This document shows, piece by piece, positions 26,784 through 35,390 of a DNA stretch of 64,000 nucleotides (its first letter is position 1; the number at the start of each line of letters is the position of its first letter). Under the pieces are notes generated by a model. It was given only the letters and a program-made list of their open reading frames with translations. It had not been told where the DNA came from and searched no databases. The translations under genes were made by a program, and so were the position numbers. Source of the stretch: Ga0077555 sp046154645 (GTDB lineage Bacteria; Pseudomonadota; Alphaproteobacteria; Rhizobiales; Hyphomicrobiaceae); NCBI GenBank assembly GCA_046154645.1, contig JBJXDZ010000082.1:44234-108233 (forward strand), written 5' to 3'.

Positions 26784-27230
26784 ATGTCAATCGGGACCGA
26801 TCCGCGCACACCCCTCACCGTCGCCGATGTCAACGCACTCATCGACGCCACGTTTCCAGGTATCCATGTCAATGGACGTTGGCTGCATATCGAATCCGTC
26901 GCCGATCGTGTCGCCCGGGTGCGCATGTCGGCGGTCGCAAGCGCTATTCGGCCCGGCGGCACCATCTCGGGCCCGGCCATGTTCACGCTCGCCGATTTCG
27001 CCATCTATGCCGCGCTGATCGCTACGCTCGGTGCCCCAGCCATAGCTGCCGTGACGAGCAATCTCAACATCACGTTCTTGTTACGGCCGGAGGCTGTGGA
27101 TGTCATGGCCCATGCTCGCATCATCCGGCTCGGTCGCCGTCTCGCTTATGCCGACGTCGAATTGGTCTCGGTCGGCAAGCCGGATGTCATCGCCCACGCC
27201 ACCGGCAGCTACGCGCTGCCGCGCATCTGA
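26784..27230 (+). CDS. PaaI-family hotdog thioesterase
   Basis: A 148-residue single-hotdog protein. RPGGTISGPAMFTLADFAIYAAL is the central helix that carries the catalytic Asp/Gly region, and AVTSNLNITFLLRP is the following strand. These enzymes hydrolyse acyl- or aryl-CoA thioesters. It is transcribed divergently from the exported protein at 26158-26688, and stands 208 bases before rplM. Confidence 0.88.
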   Translation: MSIGTDPRTPLTVADVNALIDATFPGIHVNGRWLHIESVADRVARVRMSAVASAIRPGGTISGPAMFTLADFAIYAALIATLGAPAIAAVTSNLNITFLLRPEAVDVMAHARIIRLGRRLAYADVELVSVGKPDVIAHATGSYALPRI

Positions 27231-27328
27231 GTGGGGTAGATTATTACCGTCTATGTGGTTTCAGGATACCGCAATTGCAACCATATGAAAAACTTGAATT
27301 ATTTCGACTCGATTGCACGAGTTGAAGA

Positions 27329-27357
27329 TTGACGCCTGCGATTTCAGCCATTATTCA
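27329..27357 (+). promoter_or_regulatory. Candidate promoter of rplM-rpsI
   Basis: TTGACG (27329-27334) and TATTCA (27352-27357) are 17 bases apart, about 80 bases before the rplM start. This fits a housekeeping sigma-70-type promoter with a leader of around 75 bases. No experimental start is known. Confidence 0.5.
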
Positions 27358-27438
27358 TGCGTCGCGGGCCGCACACAGGGCCTCAACGCCATTCGGCGCC
27401 CGACCCTCTGTTCGCCCTATCCAGGAGCCATTCACGCA

Positions 27439-27900
27439 ATGAAGACCTATTCCGCCAAGCCCGGCGAGGTCGATAAGAAGTGGGTCGTGATCGACGCGGA
27501 GGGCCTTGTTGTCGGCCGTCTCGCCGCGGTCATCGCCACGCGCCTCAAGGGCAAGCACAAGCCGGCCTACACGCCCCACGTCGACATGGGCGACAACATC
27601 ATCGTCGTCAACGCCGCCAAGGTGGTGTTCTCGGGCAAGAAGTTCGAGGACAAGCGTTACTATCGCCACACGGGTTATCCCGGCGGCATCAAGACCCGAA
27701 CGCCCCGCCAGATCCTCGAAGGCAAGTTCCCCGGCCGCGTCGTCGAGAAGGCCGTCGAGCGCATGTTGAGCCGTGGACCGCAGCATCGCCGCCTGATGGC
27801 GAACCTGCGCATTTACGCCGGTTCGGAGCATCCGCACGCCGCGCAGAACCCGACCAAGCTCGACGTCGGCGTCATGAACCGCAAGAACACGAGGGCCTGA
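27439..27900 (+). CDS. rplM: 50S ribosomal protein L13
   Basis: A 153-residue L13 from ATG 27439 with the hallmark WVVIDAEGLVVGRLA, the GDNIIVVNA strand, the YRHTGYPGGIK segment and VERMLSRGP. It assembles early on 23S rRNA. It is followed after 5 bases by rpsI, the conserved L13-S9 pair. The 208-base upstream gap is long enough for a leader, and in other bacteria L13 controls its own message; whether that occurs here is unknown. Confidence 0.98.
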   Translation: MKTYSAKPGEVDKKWVVIDAEGLVVGRLAAVIATRLKGKHKPAYTPHVDMGDNIIVVNAAKVVFSGKKFEDKRYYRHTGYPGGIKTRTPRQILEGKFPGRVVEKAVERMLSRGPQHRRLMANLRIYAGSEHPHAAQNPTKLDVGVMNRKNTRA

Positions 27901-27905
27901 TCCAG

Positions 27906-28412
27906 ATGGCGACCGAGACCAAGTCACTCAGCGATCTGGGCCAGCTCACCGGTACGGGCGAGGCCGGCGCCGCCGCCACCCCCGCAACGCCGGGCGCGCC
28001 CGTCTACCAGCAGAAGATCGACGCTAAAGGCCGGGCCTATGCCACCGGCAAGCGCAAGAACGCCGTCGCCCGCGTCTGGATCAAGCGCGGCAGCGGCAAG
28101 ATCATCGTCAACGACAAGGACTTCACCGCCTACTTCGCGCGCCCCGTGCTGCAGATGCTCTTGAAGCAGCCACTCGACACGTCCAAGCGCAACGACCAGT
28201 TCGACATCCGCGCCACCGTCAAAGGCGGCGGACTTTCTGGTCAGGCTGGTGCCGTCCGTCACGGTATCTCGAAGGCGCTGACCTACTATGAGCCAGAGCT
28301 TCGTTCCGTGCTCAAGAAGGGCGGCTTCCTCACCCGTGACAGCCGCGTCGTCGAGCGCAAGAAGTACGGCCGCGCCAAAGCCCGCCGCAGCTTCCAGTTC
28401 TCGAAGCGCTGA
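27906..28412 (+). CDS. rpsI: 30S ribosomal protein S9
   Basis: A 168-residue S9. The conserved core starts at YATGKRKNAVARVWIK and ends in the basic KKYGRAKARRSFQFSKR tail that reaches the P-site tRNA. An Ala/Thr/Pro-rich N-terminal extension of about 40 residues precedes the core, as seen in alphaproteobacterial S9. ATG 27906 lies 5 bases after the rplM stop. Confidence 0.98.
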   Translation: MATETKSLSDLGQLTGTGEAGAAATPATPGAPVYQQKIDAKGRAYATGKRKNAVARVWIKRGSGKIIVNDKDFTAYFARPVLQMLLKQPLDTSKRNDQFDIRATVKGGGLSGQAGAVRHGISKALTYYEPELRSVLKKGGFLTRDSRVVERKKYGRAKARRSFQFSKR

Positions 28413-28439
28413 TCTCGCTCTATCCCGCACCCAGCAAAC

Positions 28440-28467
28440 AGCCCGTACCGGACCACCGGTGCGGGCT
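28440..28467 (+). terminator. Intrinsic terminator after rpsI
   Basis: A 12-base stem with one mismatch (AGCCCGTACCGG / CCGGTGCGGGCT) and ACCA loop, followed by TCGTTGT. It stands between rpsI and the convergent F420 operon and could serve both. Confidence 0.75.
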
Positions 28468-28500
28468 TCGTTGTCCGGCCTATCCTCTCGTGACTGCGCC

Positions 28501-31500
28501 CTACTCCGCCGCAATCATACCCGGGCCGGCTGCCGGCGTTGCCTTGGCCGCCGCCTGCTGGCGCTCCTCGGGGGCATCGCCATAGAACGTGGTGCGCTGA
28601 CGCGGCAGGCGGCCGGCCTCGCGAATGAGCCGCTCCAGCGCCGGCGCCGTCATCTCCTGCCCGAAGGCAGCTCCCGCCGCCCGCGTGATGGACTCGTTCA
28701 TCAGCGTGCCGCCGAGATCGTTGGCGCCGGCCGCCAGACACAACGCCGCCCCCTCCGGCCCCATCTTTACCCATGACGCCTGGATATTGGTGATCACGGG
28801 ATCGAGCACGAGGCGGGCCACGGCGTGCATGAGGACAGCCTCGCGAAAGGTCGGCCCCTTGCGCGACTGGCCCCGCAGATAGATCGGGCTTTCCATGTGC
28901 ACAAACGCCAGCGGCACCAGCTCCGTGAAACCACCCGTGCGCTCCTGCAGCGCGCGCACGCGCATCAGATGCCGCGCCCAGTGCCTGGGGTGATCGACAT
29001 GGCCGAACATGATCGTTGCCGTGCTTTTGAGGCCAACGGCGTGGGCCGCCTCCATCACCTCGAGCCACTGGTCCGTCGTGATCTTGTCGGGACAGAGAAT
29101 CTGGCGCACCTCGTCGTCGAGGATCTCGGCGGCCGTGCCCGGCAAGCTGGAGAGACCGGCTGCCTTCAACCGCGTCAGATACTCCTGCAGCGGCAGCTTC
29201 AGCGTTGTGGCGCCGTGCCAGACTTCCAGCGGCGAGAACGCGTGCACGTGGATATCTGGCGCGCCGATCTTCACCGCTTCCGCTATCGCCAGATAGGTGT
29301 CGCCCGTGTAGCGCGGTGCGATGCCGCCCTGCAGGCAAACCTCCGTCGCACCGCGGCTCCACGCCTCGCGCGTTCGCTCCGCCACCTCTTCCAGCTCGAG
29401 AATGTACGGCTTGTCGCGATGGTCGGTGGAAAGCTTGCCCTTCGAGAACGCGCAGAACTTGCAGCCATAGGTACAGATGTTGGTGTAGTTGATGTTGCGC
29501 ACGACCACATAGGAAACGGTATCGCCGTTTCGTTGCTGACGCCGCGCGTCGGCGGCATGGCACACGGCCGAGAAATCATCGCCGCGGGCGCAGAACAACG
29601 CGCTGATCTCGGCCTCGCTCGCGCCGCGACCAGCCATCAACCGGTCCAGAATGGCAGCCACAGGAGCCGAGCGCGCCGGACGACGCGCACGGATCAGTGC
29701 CGCATCCAGCGCTGGCGGCGGCAGGCTGGCATCGCCCGGCGCCCACGCGTCCTCGCGGGCGCGGCCACCTGCATCAACGAGGCGCAGCAGCGGCGTCTTT
29801 AGCGGCTTGGCGATCCAAGGCTCGGGCGCCAGCACATATTCAGGATACAGTGCGGTGCGTTCGGCCAGCGTGCGCCCGGCCAGTGCCGTCGCCGACGCCA
29901 GATGCTCGAGATGGGGCCACGGCCGCTCCGGATTGACGTGATCCGGCGTCACCGGTGACACGCCGCCCCAATCGTTGATGCCGGCACGCACGAGATTGGC
30001 CAGCGCATCCGGTTGCAGATTGGGCGGCGCCTGGATGTTCATCGCCGGACCAAAGATCAACCGCGCGGCCGCGATCGTCCACAGATGCTCGTCCAGCGAC
30101 GGCTCCGGCGCGGCCGCCATCTTGGTGTCGGGCTTGGCGCGGAAGTTCTGGATGATTACTTCCTGGATGTGGCCGAACCGCTGATGCAGACCGCGGATCG
30201 CCAGAAACGCGTCGATGCGCTCAGTCCGCGTCTCGCCGATGCCGATCAGGATGCCCGTCGTAAACGGCACCTTGGCCCGGCCCGCCGCCTCGATGGTCTC
30301 TAACCGAGCGGCGGGATCCTTGTCAGGCGAGCCGTAATGGGGACCGCCTTTTTCCGATAGCCGTGCCGACGCTGTCTCCAGCATGATGCCTTGGCTGATC
30401 GAGACCTCGCGCAGCCGCTTCATCCAAACCTCGTCCATGAGGCCGGGATTGAGATGCGGCAGCAGGCCGGTCTCCTTCAGCACCAGCGCCGCCATGGCTT
30501 CGAGATAGGCCAGCGTTGACTCATACCCAAGCGCCGCCAACGCATCGCGCGCTGCCTGATAGCGCAACTCCGGTTTGTCACCGAGCGTGAACAGCGCCTC
30601 CTTGCACCCTTGCGCCTTGCCCGCGCGCGCAATTGCCAGCACTTCATCCGCCGACAGATACGGTGCTTTCACCTCGCGCGGCGCATGCGCAAACGTGCAG
30701 TAGTGGCAGACATCCCGACAGAGCTTGGTCAGCGGGATGAACACCTTTTTCGAGTAAGTCACCACCGTGCCATGTCCAGCCACGGTCAACGCCTCCGCGC
30801 GAGCGAGCATCGGTTCGATGTCGGTGACTTCGGTAAGCGCATGCGCAGCCACGGCCGGCAGTCCGCCGTCGAACGCCGGATCAAGAAACGCGTACCGCGC
30901 GCGCCCCGCCAAAGCGTCGAGGTCGTCCGCTGTATCGATGTCGTGTGCGAGGCCTGCGGTGCCGACGGCGAAAACAGTTCGCCCGCCGATGCGCGCTAGG
31001 CCCGTATGTCGCGACGCACTGCCCGGCCCAAACGCCGGCTGCAATGGCGCCGGCAGCGGCAGTAGCAAGGCATTGGTGCCATCGCCATCCGAGGCCGGCG
31101 CAATCACGACCGCTTCGGGCGTGCGGGTAGCCGCAAGCACGCGCTGAATGTCCTCGTCACCGGCCAAAGGTACGTCGCCTGGCACGATCAGGGCCCGCAC
31201 CGCACCTGCGGCGCTTGCTGTTTCAAGTCCACACACAATGGAGGCGTTGAGATCCGCCCCATCCGGTTCACGCACCACGATCGCGCCAAACCGCGCGGCC
31301 ACCGCCGCAACTTGGGCATCGCGCGTCACCACGGCCATCTGCGTGATCGCCGCCTGTCGACCGAGCGTTGCGAGCACATCCTCCAGCATCGTCAGCACGA
31401 GGCGTCGCCGCAGGCCGGCCTCCAGGACTCCGGACAACCGTTGCTTGGCGCTGTCGAGCGCCTTCACCGGCACGATGGCCCACAGCTGCGGCTGGCGCGT

Positions 31501-31542
31501 CGGGGCACTGGCCATCGGGTCGACGTGGGCCTCACGGGTCAT
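28501..31542 (-). CDS. CofC-CofG-CofH triple fusion (F420 biosynthesis)
   Basis: A 1013-residue protein read from ATG 31542 (AAGGA upstream, 14 bases after cofD). Residues about 18-215 are a CofC/FbiD guanylyltransferase (LWAIVPVKALDSAKQRL, LIVPGDVPL, DIDTADDLDAL). Residues about 250-600 are CofG, with the radical-SAM cysteines C275, C279 and C282 in CRDVCHYC. Residues about 640-1000 are CofH, with C690, C694 and C697 in CTYGCKFC. CofG/CofH make the deazaflavin FO from a pyrimidine and tyrosine; CofC makes the activated phospholactate-type donor for CofD. CofGH fusions (FbiC) are known; the added CofC domain places three steps on one chain. Confidence 0.92.
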   Translation of the reverse strand: MTREAHVDPMASAPTRQPQLWAIVPVKALDSAKQRLSGVLEAGLRRRLVLTMLEDVLATLGRQAAITQMAVVTRDAQVAAVAARFGAIVVREPDGADLNASIVCGLETASAAGAVRALIVPGDVPLAGDEDIQRVLAATRTPEAVVIAPASDGDGTNALLLPLPAPLQPAFGPGSASRHTGLARIGGRTVFAVGTAGLAHDIDTADDLDALAGRARYAFLDPAFDGGLPAVAAHALTEVTDIEPMLARAEALTVAGHGTVVTYSKKVFIPLTKLCRDVCHYCTFAHAPREVKAPYLSADEVLAIARAGKAQGCKEALFTLGDKPELRYQAARDALAALGYESTLAYLEAMAALVLKETGLLPHLNPGLMDEVWMKRLREVSISQGIMLETASARLSEKGGPHYGSPDKDPAARLETIEAAGRAKVPFTTGILIGIGETRTERIDAFLAIRGLHQRFGHIQEVIIQNFRAKPDTKMAAAPEPSLDEHLWTIAAARLIFGPAMNIQAPPNLQPDALANLVRAGINDWGGVSPVTPDHVNPERPWPHLEHLASATALAGRTLAERTALYPEYVLAPEPWIAKPLKTPLLRLVDAGGRAREDAWAPGDASLPPPALDAALIRARRPARSAPVAAILDRLMAGRGASEAEISALFCARGDDFSAVCHAADARRQQRNGDTVSYVVVRNINYTNICTYGCKFCAFSKGKLSTDHRDKPYILELEEVAERTREAWSRGATEVCLQGGIAPRYTGDTYLAIAEAVKIGAPDIHVHAFSPLEVWHGATTLKLPLQEYLTRLKAAGLSSLPGTAAEILDDEVRQILCPDKITTDQWLEVMEAAHAVGLKSTATIMFGHVDHPRHWARHLMRVRALQERTGGFTELVPLAFVHMESPIYLRGQSRKGPTFREAVLMHAVARLVLDPVITNIQASWVKMGPEGAALCLAAGANDLGGTLMNESITRAAGAAFGQEMTAPALERLIREAGRLPRQRTTFYGDAPEERQQAAAKATPAAGPGMIAAE

Positions 31543-31556
31543 GATGGATCTTGTCC

Positions 31557-32528
31557 TTACTGGCTCCCGGCCATACGCAGCCGGTGGCAAAACTCGATCG
31601 CGGTGTGCGCCACCCGCTCGCGATCTTCCAGGCTTCGCATCACCGTATTGGTCACGGCAACTGGCAGTCCCAGAGTGGCGGCTTGTCGCGCATCGGCCTC
31701 GTCGAGGACGAAACCATCGATCAGGCCGCGATAGTGCGCGACGATAGCACCGACGTCCAGCGGCAGTCCAAGCTCGCCCATGATCTTCGCCGTCGGTCCC
31801 TTGATCGCTTGTCCCGCGACCAGCGGTGTGACGGCAATCAGCGGCGCGCGGCGGGATGTGAGCGCAACCTTGAGCCCCGGCACCGCCAGCATCGGATCGA
31901 CGCTGAGCCAGGGGTTGGACGGACAGATGATGATGCCTGCGAGATCCGGTTGACCGAGTGCGGCGAGGACGGCGGGCGAAGGATGCGCCGCGCCGGCCCC
32001 TTCGAACCGGATGGCTGCAATGCGTGGCACGCATCGCCGGCCCACGAAATAGGTCTGGAACGGCAAGATCCCCTCGTCCGTGTCGACGATGGTGCGGACG
32101 GGGTCGTCGCTCATCGGCACGACGCGGGGGGCGATGCCTAGGCGGCGGCGAAGATGCTCGGTGATCGCCGACAGCGTGACGCCGGAGCGCAATTGCTCGG
32201 TGCGCCAAACATGCGTTGCCAGATCATGGTCACCGAGACGAAACCAGGTCGGCCCGCCAATGCGCCCTAGGGCCGTCATGAAGCCCCAGGTCTCCCCCGC
32301 CAAACCCCAGCCGAGCTCCTGGTTGGACAGGCCCGCGAGCGTATAGAGCACCGTGTCCACATCCGGGGAGACGTGCAAACCCACATGCTCGAAGTCGTCG
32401 CCTGTATTGACGACGATGGTCAGCTTGTCGGCAGGCAACACGCGAGCGAGGCCCAACGCCAGCTTGGCACCGCCGATGCCACCGCACAGCGCCACGTAGC
32501 TGCCTGACTGCGCGGGAGCCAGGTTCAC
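31557..32528 (-). CDS. cofD: 2-phospho-L-lactate transferase (F420 pathway)
   Basis: A 323-residue CofD/FbiA. It starts VALCGGIGGAKLALGLARVL, the FO/donor-binding loop, followed by VVNTGDDFEHVGLHVSPDVDT, strongly conserved in the family, and later GIIICPSNPWLSVDPML and GPTAKIMGELGL. It joins FO to the phosphorylated C3 acid to give F420-0 (or its dehydro form). It overlaps cofE by 4 bases, and the fused CofCGH gene follows 14 bases later. Confidence 0.96.
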   Translation of the reverse strand: MNLAPAQSGSYVALCGGIGGAKLALGLARVLPADKLTIVVNTGDDFEHVGLHVSPDVDTVLYTLAGLSNQELGWGLAGETWGFMTALGRIGGPTWFRLGDHDLATHVWRTEQLRSGVTLSAITEHLRRRLGIAPRVVPMSDDPVRTIVDTDEGILPFQTYFVGRRCVPRIAAIRFEGAGAAHPSPAVLAALGQPDLAGIIICPSNPWLSVDPMLAVPGLKVALTSRRAPLIAVTPLVAGQAIKGPTAKIMGELGLPLDVGAIVAHYRGLIDGFVLDEADARQAATLGLPVAVTNTVMRSLEDRERVAHTAIEFCHRLRMAGSQ

Positions 32529-33292
32529 CGGAACATGTCCTCGTTCTTTGGCCGCACGAGCGCCCGGGCTGGCTTGTCGGGCGCCGTCCAGGTGAGACCG
32601 CGTACCAGCGCTGCCGGTGTGCCCTCTGCCGCCTCCCCCATCATCAGCACGGCGGCCGCCGCGACGGAATCTGCGAACGCTGTCTCGGTGACCTCCAGTG
32701 CCCGGTTGTTCAGGTCGGGTTGGCCACGCTGATCGATGATCGAAGGCACGCCGGCGGCTCCAATCGCATGGCCTGTCGTGCCGAGCCGCCAGGCCCGGCC
32801 AATGCTGTCCGTGATGACGACCCCGAGCGTCACACCGTACTGCGCATCCAACCGCGCCTTGAGGTTCGCCGCACTCGCATCCGGATCGAGCGGCAGCAGC
32901 AGCACGGCTTCGCCCTCCGCACCTTGTTCCACATTCGAACGGTCAATGCCGGCGTTGGCCATCACCAGTCCGAGCCGGTGCGCGACGACCATGACGTTCT
33001 TCTTCGCCCGCAGTACCTCGTCGGACTCCTCCAGCACCAGCGCCACCTGCCGCGGATCCTTGCCCGTGATGCGGGCGTACTCTTCAGCGCGAGCATCTGG
33101 CTTGGCCGTCGCAAGCGGGCGAATGCGACCCTCGGCTTTCGACACGATCTTCTGTGCCACCACGACAATGTCCTGGTGCAACGGTGTCAGCTTTGCCCGC
33201 TCCAGCGCTGCGATGATAAGGCGCGCCAAGTCATCGCCGGCCTTGACACGCGGGATCCCAGCGAGCGGCGTGATGGTGAGCGAACGTGTCAT
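32525..33292 (-). CDS. cofE: Coenzyme F420-0:L-glutamate ligase
   Basis: A 255-residue single-domain CofE from ATG 33292, 1 base after the npdG stop. Family segments are DIVVVAQKIVSKAEGRI, GVVITDSIGRAWRLGTTGHAIG and the acidic metal-binding sites around them. It adds one or more glutamates to F420-0 with GTP. It lacks the FMN reductase domain fused in actinobacterial FbiB, so if dehydro-F420-0 is the intermediate, its reductase must be elsewhere. Confidence 0.96.
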   Translation of the reverse strand: MTRSLTITPLAGIPRVKAGDDLARLIIAALERAKLTPLHQDIVVVAQKIVSKAEGRIRPLATAKPDARAEEYARITGKDPRQVALVLEESDEVLRAKKNVMVVAHRLGLVMANAGIDRSNVEQGAEGEAVLLLPLDPDASAANLKARLDAQYGVTLGVVITDSIGRAWRLGTTGHAIGAAGVPSIIDQRGQPDLNNRALEVTETAFADSVAAAAVLMMGEAAEGTPAALVRGLTWTAPDKPARALVRPKNEDMFR

Positions 33293-33293
33293 A

Positions 33294-33968
33294 TCAAACC
33301 TTCGGGGCGCCAAACCCGGTGATTCGGATCGAGGCACCGTCGACCTTGTAGGTCCGGTTGATGCCGATGATGACCGAGGTCATCGCTTCGGCGGCGGCCG
33401 AGTTGGCAAGCGGTCCTGCATGCAACCCGCGCACGCCAAGCGTTTCGGCCAGTTTGATAGCCACCTCGCGGTCCTCGGGCTTGTCGCCGAACACCAGCAC
33501 GTCGCAATCGAGCACCGTGTCCAGTTCCTGCAATTTGTGCGCGGCAACGTTGTGGAACGCCGAAATGACGCGCACGCCCTCGCCAAGCCGCATCTGTGCG
33601 GCAACGGCGGCTGAACCTTCCGGCGGCAATTGCACGCGCGCAACCCGGGGCGGCACCAGCGGCACCGTGGTGTCGACCACGACCTTGCCCTGCACCGCGG
33701 CCTTGATCTCGTCCAGTGTACCCGGCGCCGAGGCGAACGGCACCGTCAGCACCACCACATCGCCAGCCTTGGCCGCATCGAGATTGGCCATGCCGGTTGG
33801 CGCGGCACCAGTGGCGAGTGCGGCCAAGTCGCCAGCCGCCGCGACGGCCTTGTCAGCGGTACGCGAGCCGATGAAAAGCGTATAACCGGCCTTGGCCCAG
33901 CGGCGGGCGAGCCCAGTACCCAGGTCTCCGGTGCCGCCGATGATGGCGATTGATGGTTTGCCTGACAT
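33294..33968 (-). CDS. npdG: NADPH-dependent F420 reductase
   Basis: A 224-residue F420H2:NADP+ oxidoreductase (Fno/NpdG). The N-terminus IAIIGGTGDLGTGLARRWAKAG is the NADP fold, with GSRTADKA at the 2'-phosphate site. VVLTVPFASAPGTL and VISAFHNVAAHKL match the family's F420-binding segments. It exchanges hydride between NADPH and F420. It heads the F420 gene set, implying the cofactor is reduced with NADPH in this cell. Confidence 0.93.
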   Translation of the reverse strand: MSGKPSIAIIGGTGDLGTGLARRWAKAGYTLFIGSRTADKAVAAAGDLAALATGAAPTGMANLDAAKAGDVVVLTVPFASAPGTLDEIKAAVQGKVVVDTTVPLVPPRVARVQLPPEGSAAVAAQMRLGEGVRVISAFHNVAAHKLQELDTVLDCDVLVFGDKPEDREVAIKLAETLGVRGLHAGPLANSAAAEAMTSVIIGINRTYKVDGASIRITGFGAPKV

Positions 33969-34098
33969 GATGCCTCGTGTCTGATGGATCGGGGCAGAGC
34001 TTAAGCAGGATTGGCGCGGCGGGGCAATGTGCCTCCGGGACAGGTATCACCAAGCCTTGCTGACGCAATGCGCGCGAGAACAAGCCACAGAGGCAAAC

Positions 34099-34389
34099 AT
34101 GGCCGACTACATACTCTTGATGCACAACGATGCCACATCCAACGAAGGTGACTGGCAACCCTATTTGCAAGCCCTGCAAGCCAGCGGTCGCTTTCGAGGC
34201 GGTAGTGCTTTGGGTGGTGGCGAATGCGTGCGCAAGGCCGGTCCGTTAGCACCGCTGTCGGCGGGCCTCACAGGCTTTATTCGGGTCGAAGCGGACGATC
34301 TAGTCCAGGTCCGGGCTTTGCTGGCCGGCAACCCGGTCTATGAGGCCGGCGGCACCGTGGAAATCCGCGAGCTGCCACAAACGGACTGA
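34099..34389 (+). CDS. YciI/DGPF-like small protein
   Basis: A 96-residue protein from ATG 34099 (AGAGG upstream). It begins MADYILLMHNDAT, includes YLQALQASGRFRGG, and ends in a GFIRVEADDLVQVRALLAGNP ferredoxin-like strand-helix-strand typical of YciI/PhnB-DGPF dimeric alpha-beta barrels. Function unknown; some relatives bind sugars or act with ECF sigma factors. None is nearby. Confidence 0.75.
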   Translation: MADYILLMHNDATSNEGDWQPYLQALQASGRFRGGSALGGGECVRKAGPLAPLSAGLTGFIRVEADDLVQVRALLAGNPVYEAGGTVEIRELPQTD

Positions 34390-34396
34390 TTGGCAC

Positions 34397-35173
34397 TTAA
34401 CCACCGACCATCTCTGGCAGGGTCACCAGCTTGATGCCGGCCGCTACCAGGCCCCTCTTGACCTCGCCGGCCACTTTCACTGCGGCCGGCTCGTCACCGT
34501 GCAGGCAGATTGTCTCGACGTCCATTTTCACTTTGTTGCCATGCCGCGAGACGACAACCTTGTCCTCGATCATGCGCCGCGCCTGCTCCAACGCTTTCTG
34601 CGGATCCTTGTAGACGGTGCCCGCAATGGAGCGCGCGGCAAGTTGCCCGTTGTCCTCGTAGGCCCGGTCGGCAAAGCCCTCCCTGGCCAAGGACAAATCG
34701 AGCTTGCGTGCCGCGACTTCCATCTCCGAGCCATAGGGGGCGACGAAGATGATCGATGGGTCAACCGTCTTGATGGCGCGACCCAAGGCCATGGCATACT
34801 CGGTGTCGGTATGGGCCATATTGTTTAAGGCCCCATGCGCCTTCAGGTGCGTCACCTTCAGGCCTGAATACTTCGCGATGCCTTGCAGCGCCCCGATTTG
34901 ATAGGCTGTCATGTATTCGAGATCGCGCGGACTCATCTTGATCTGCCGGCGGCCGAAGCCCCAAAGATCGTTGAAGCCTGGGTGCGCGCCGATGCTCACC
35001 CCCAGCTCCTTGGCCAACATGCACAGGCGATGCATGGTGTTGTGATCGCCGGCATGGAAGCCACAAGCAACACTGGCCGAGCCGATGATCTTCATCAGTT
35101 CCGGGTCGTCGCCGATGTCGTAGGCGCCCCAGCCCTCGGCGATATCGGCATTGAGGTTGATGCGCAGCGCCAT
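34397..35173 (-). CDS. pxpA: 5-oxoprolinase subunit A (LamB/YcsF family)
   Basis: A 258-residue LamB/YcsF protein. INLNADIAEGWG at the N-terminus, SVACGFHAGDHNTM and GAHPGFNDLWGFGRR are the hallmark metal-site segments. With PxpB and PxpC it opens 5-oxoproline to glutamate with ATP. pxpA is transcribed away from pxpBC, whereas in many genomes it is in one operon with them. Confidence 0.94.
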   Translation of the reverse strand: MALRINLNADIAEGWGAYDIGDDPELMKIIGSASVACGFHAGDHNTMHRLCMLAKELGVSIGAHPGFNDLWGFGRRQIKMSPRDLEYMTAYQIGALQGIAKYSGLKVTHLKAHGALNNMAHTDTEYAMALGRAIKTVDPSIIFVAPYGSEMEVAARKLDLSLAREGFADRAYEDNGQLAARSIAGTVYKDPQKALEQARRMIEDKVVVSRHGNKVKMDVETICLHGDEPAAVKVAGEVKRGLVAAGIKLVTLPEMVGG

Positions 35174-35240
35174 GCTCAGGCTCCCTGGTCCATGCGTTCT
35201 CTCGTTGCCGTGATGCTACTGGCTTTAGTATGAGTGGACA

Positions 35241-35390
35241 ACGCGCCGGATGCTTGTGGGCATCTGGAGGCGCAAGCAAAGACGCGCCGGTTGGTACGGC
35301 CCGGTTGCGGTGTGGGCAACTGAAGGGCCAAGCAAAGTGCGCAGCTGAAGACGCACGCGCCGGCTGATACTGGGCAGTTGAAGGCGCCAA
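35241..35390. repeat. Imperfect direct repeats between pxpA and pxpB
   Basis: GGGCA-NN-TG-R-AGG occurs at 35258, 35314 and 35372 (56 and 58 bases apart), and ACGCGCCGG at 35241, 35282 and 35355; AGCAAAG also occurs twice. The units are degenerate, and they fill the divergent pxpA-pxpB region. They may be a decayed tandem duplication or binding sites. Confidence 0.5.

Noticed and set aside
28286..29563. A 425-codon minus-strand frame within the CofH part
   Set aside because: Another frame of the CofCGH gene. The radical-SAM motif and conserved CofH segments are in the 28501-31542 frame.
31543..32208. N-terminal extension of the CofCGH open frame to 1235 codons
   Set aside because: The extra part overlaps cofD in another frame and is arginine-rich and unlike any family; ATG 31542 with AAGGA is the sensible start.
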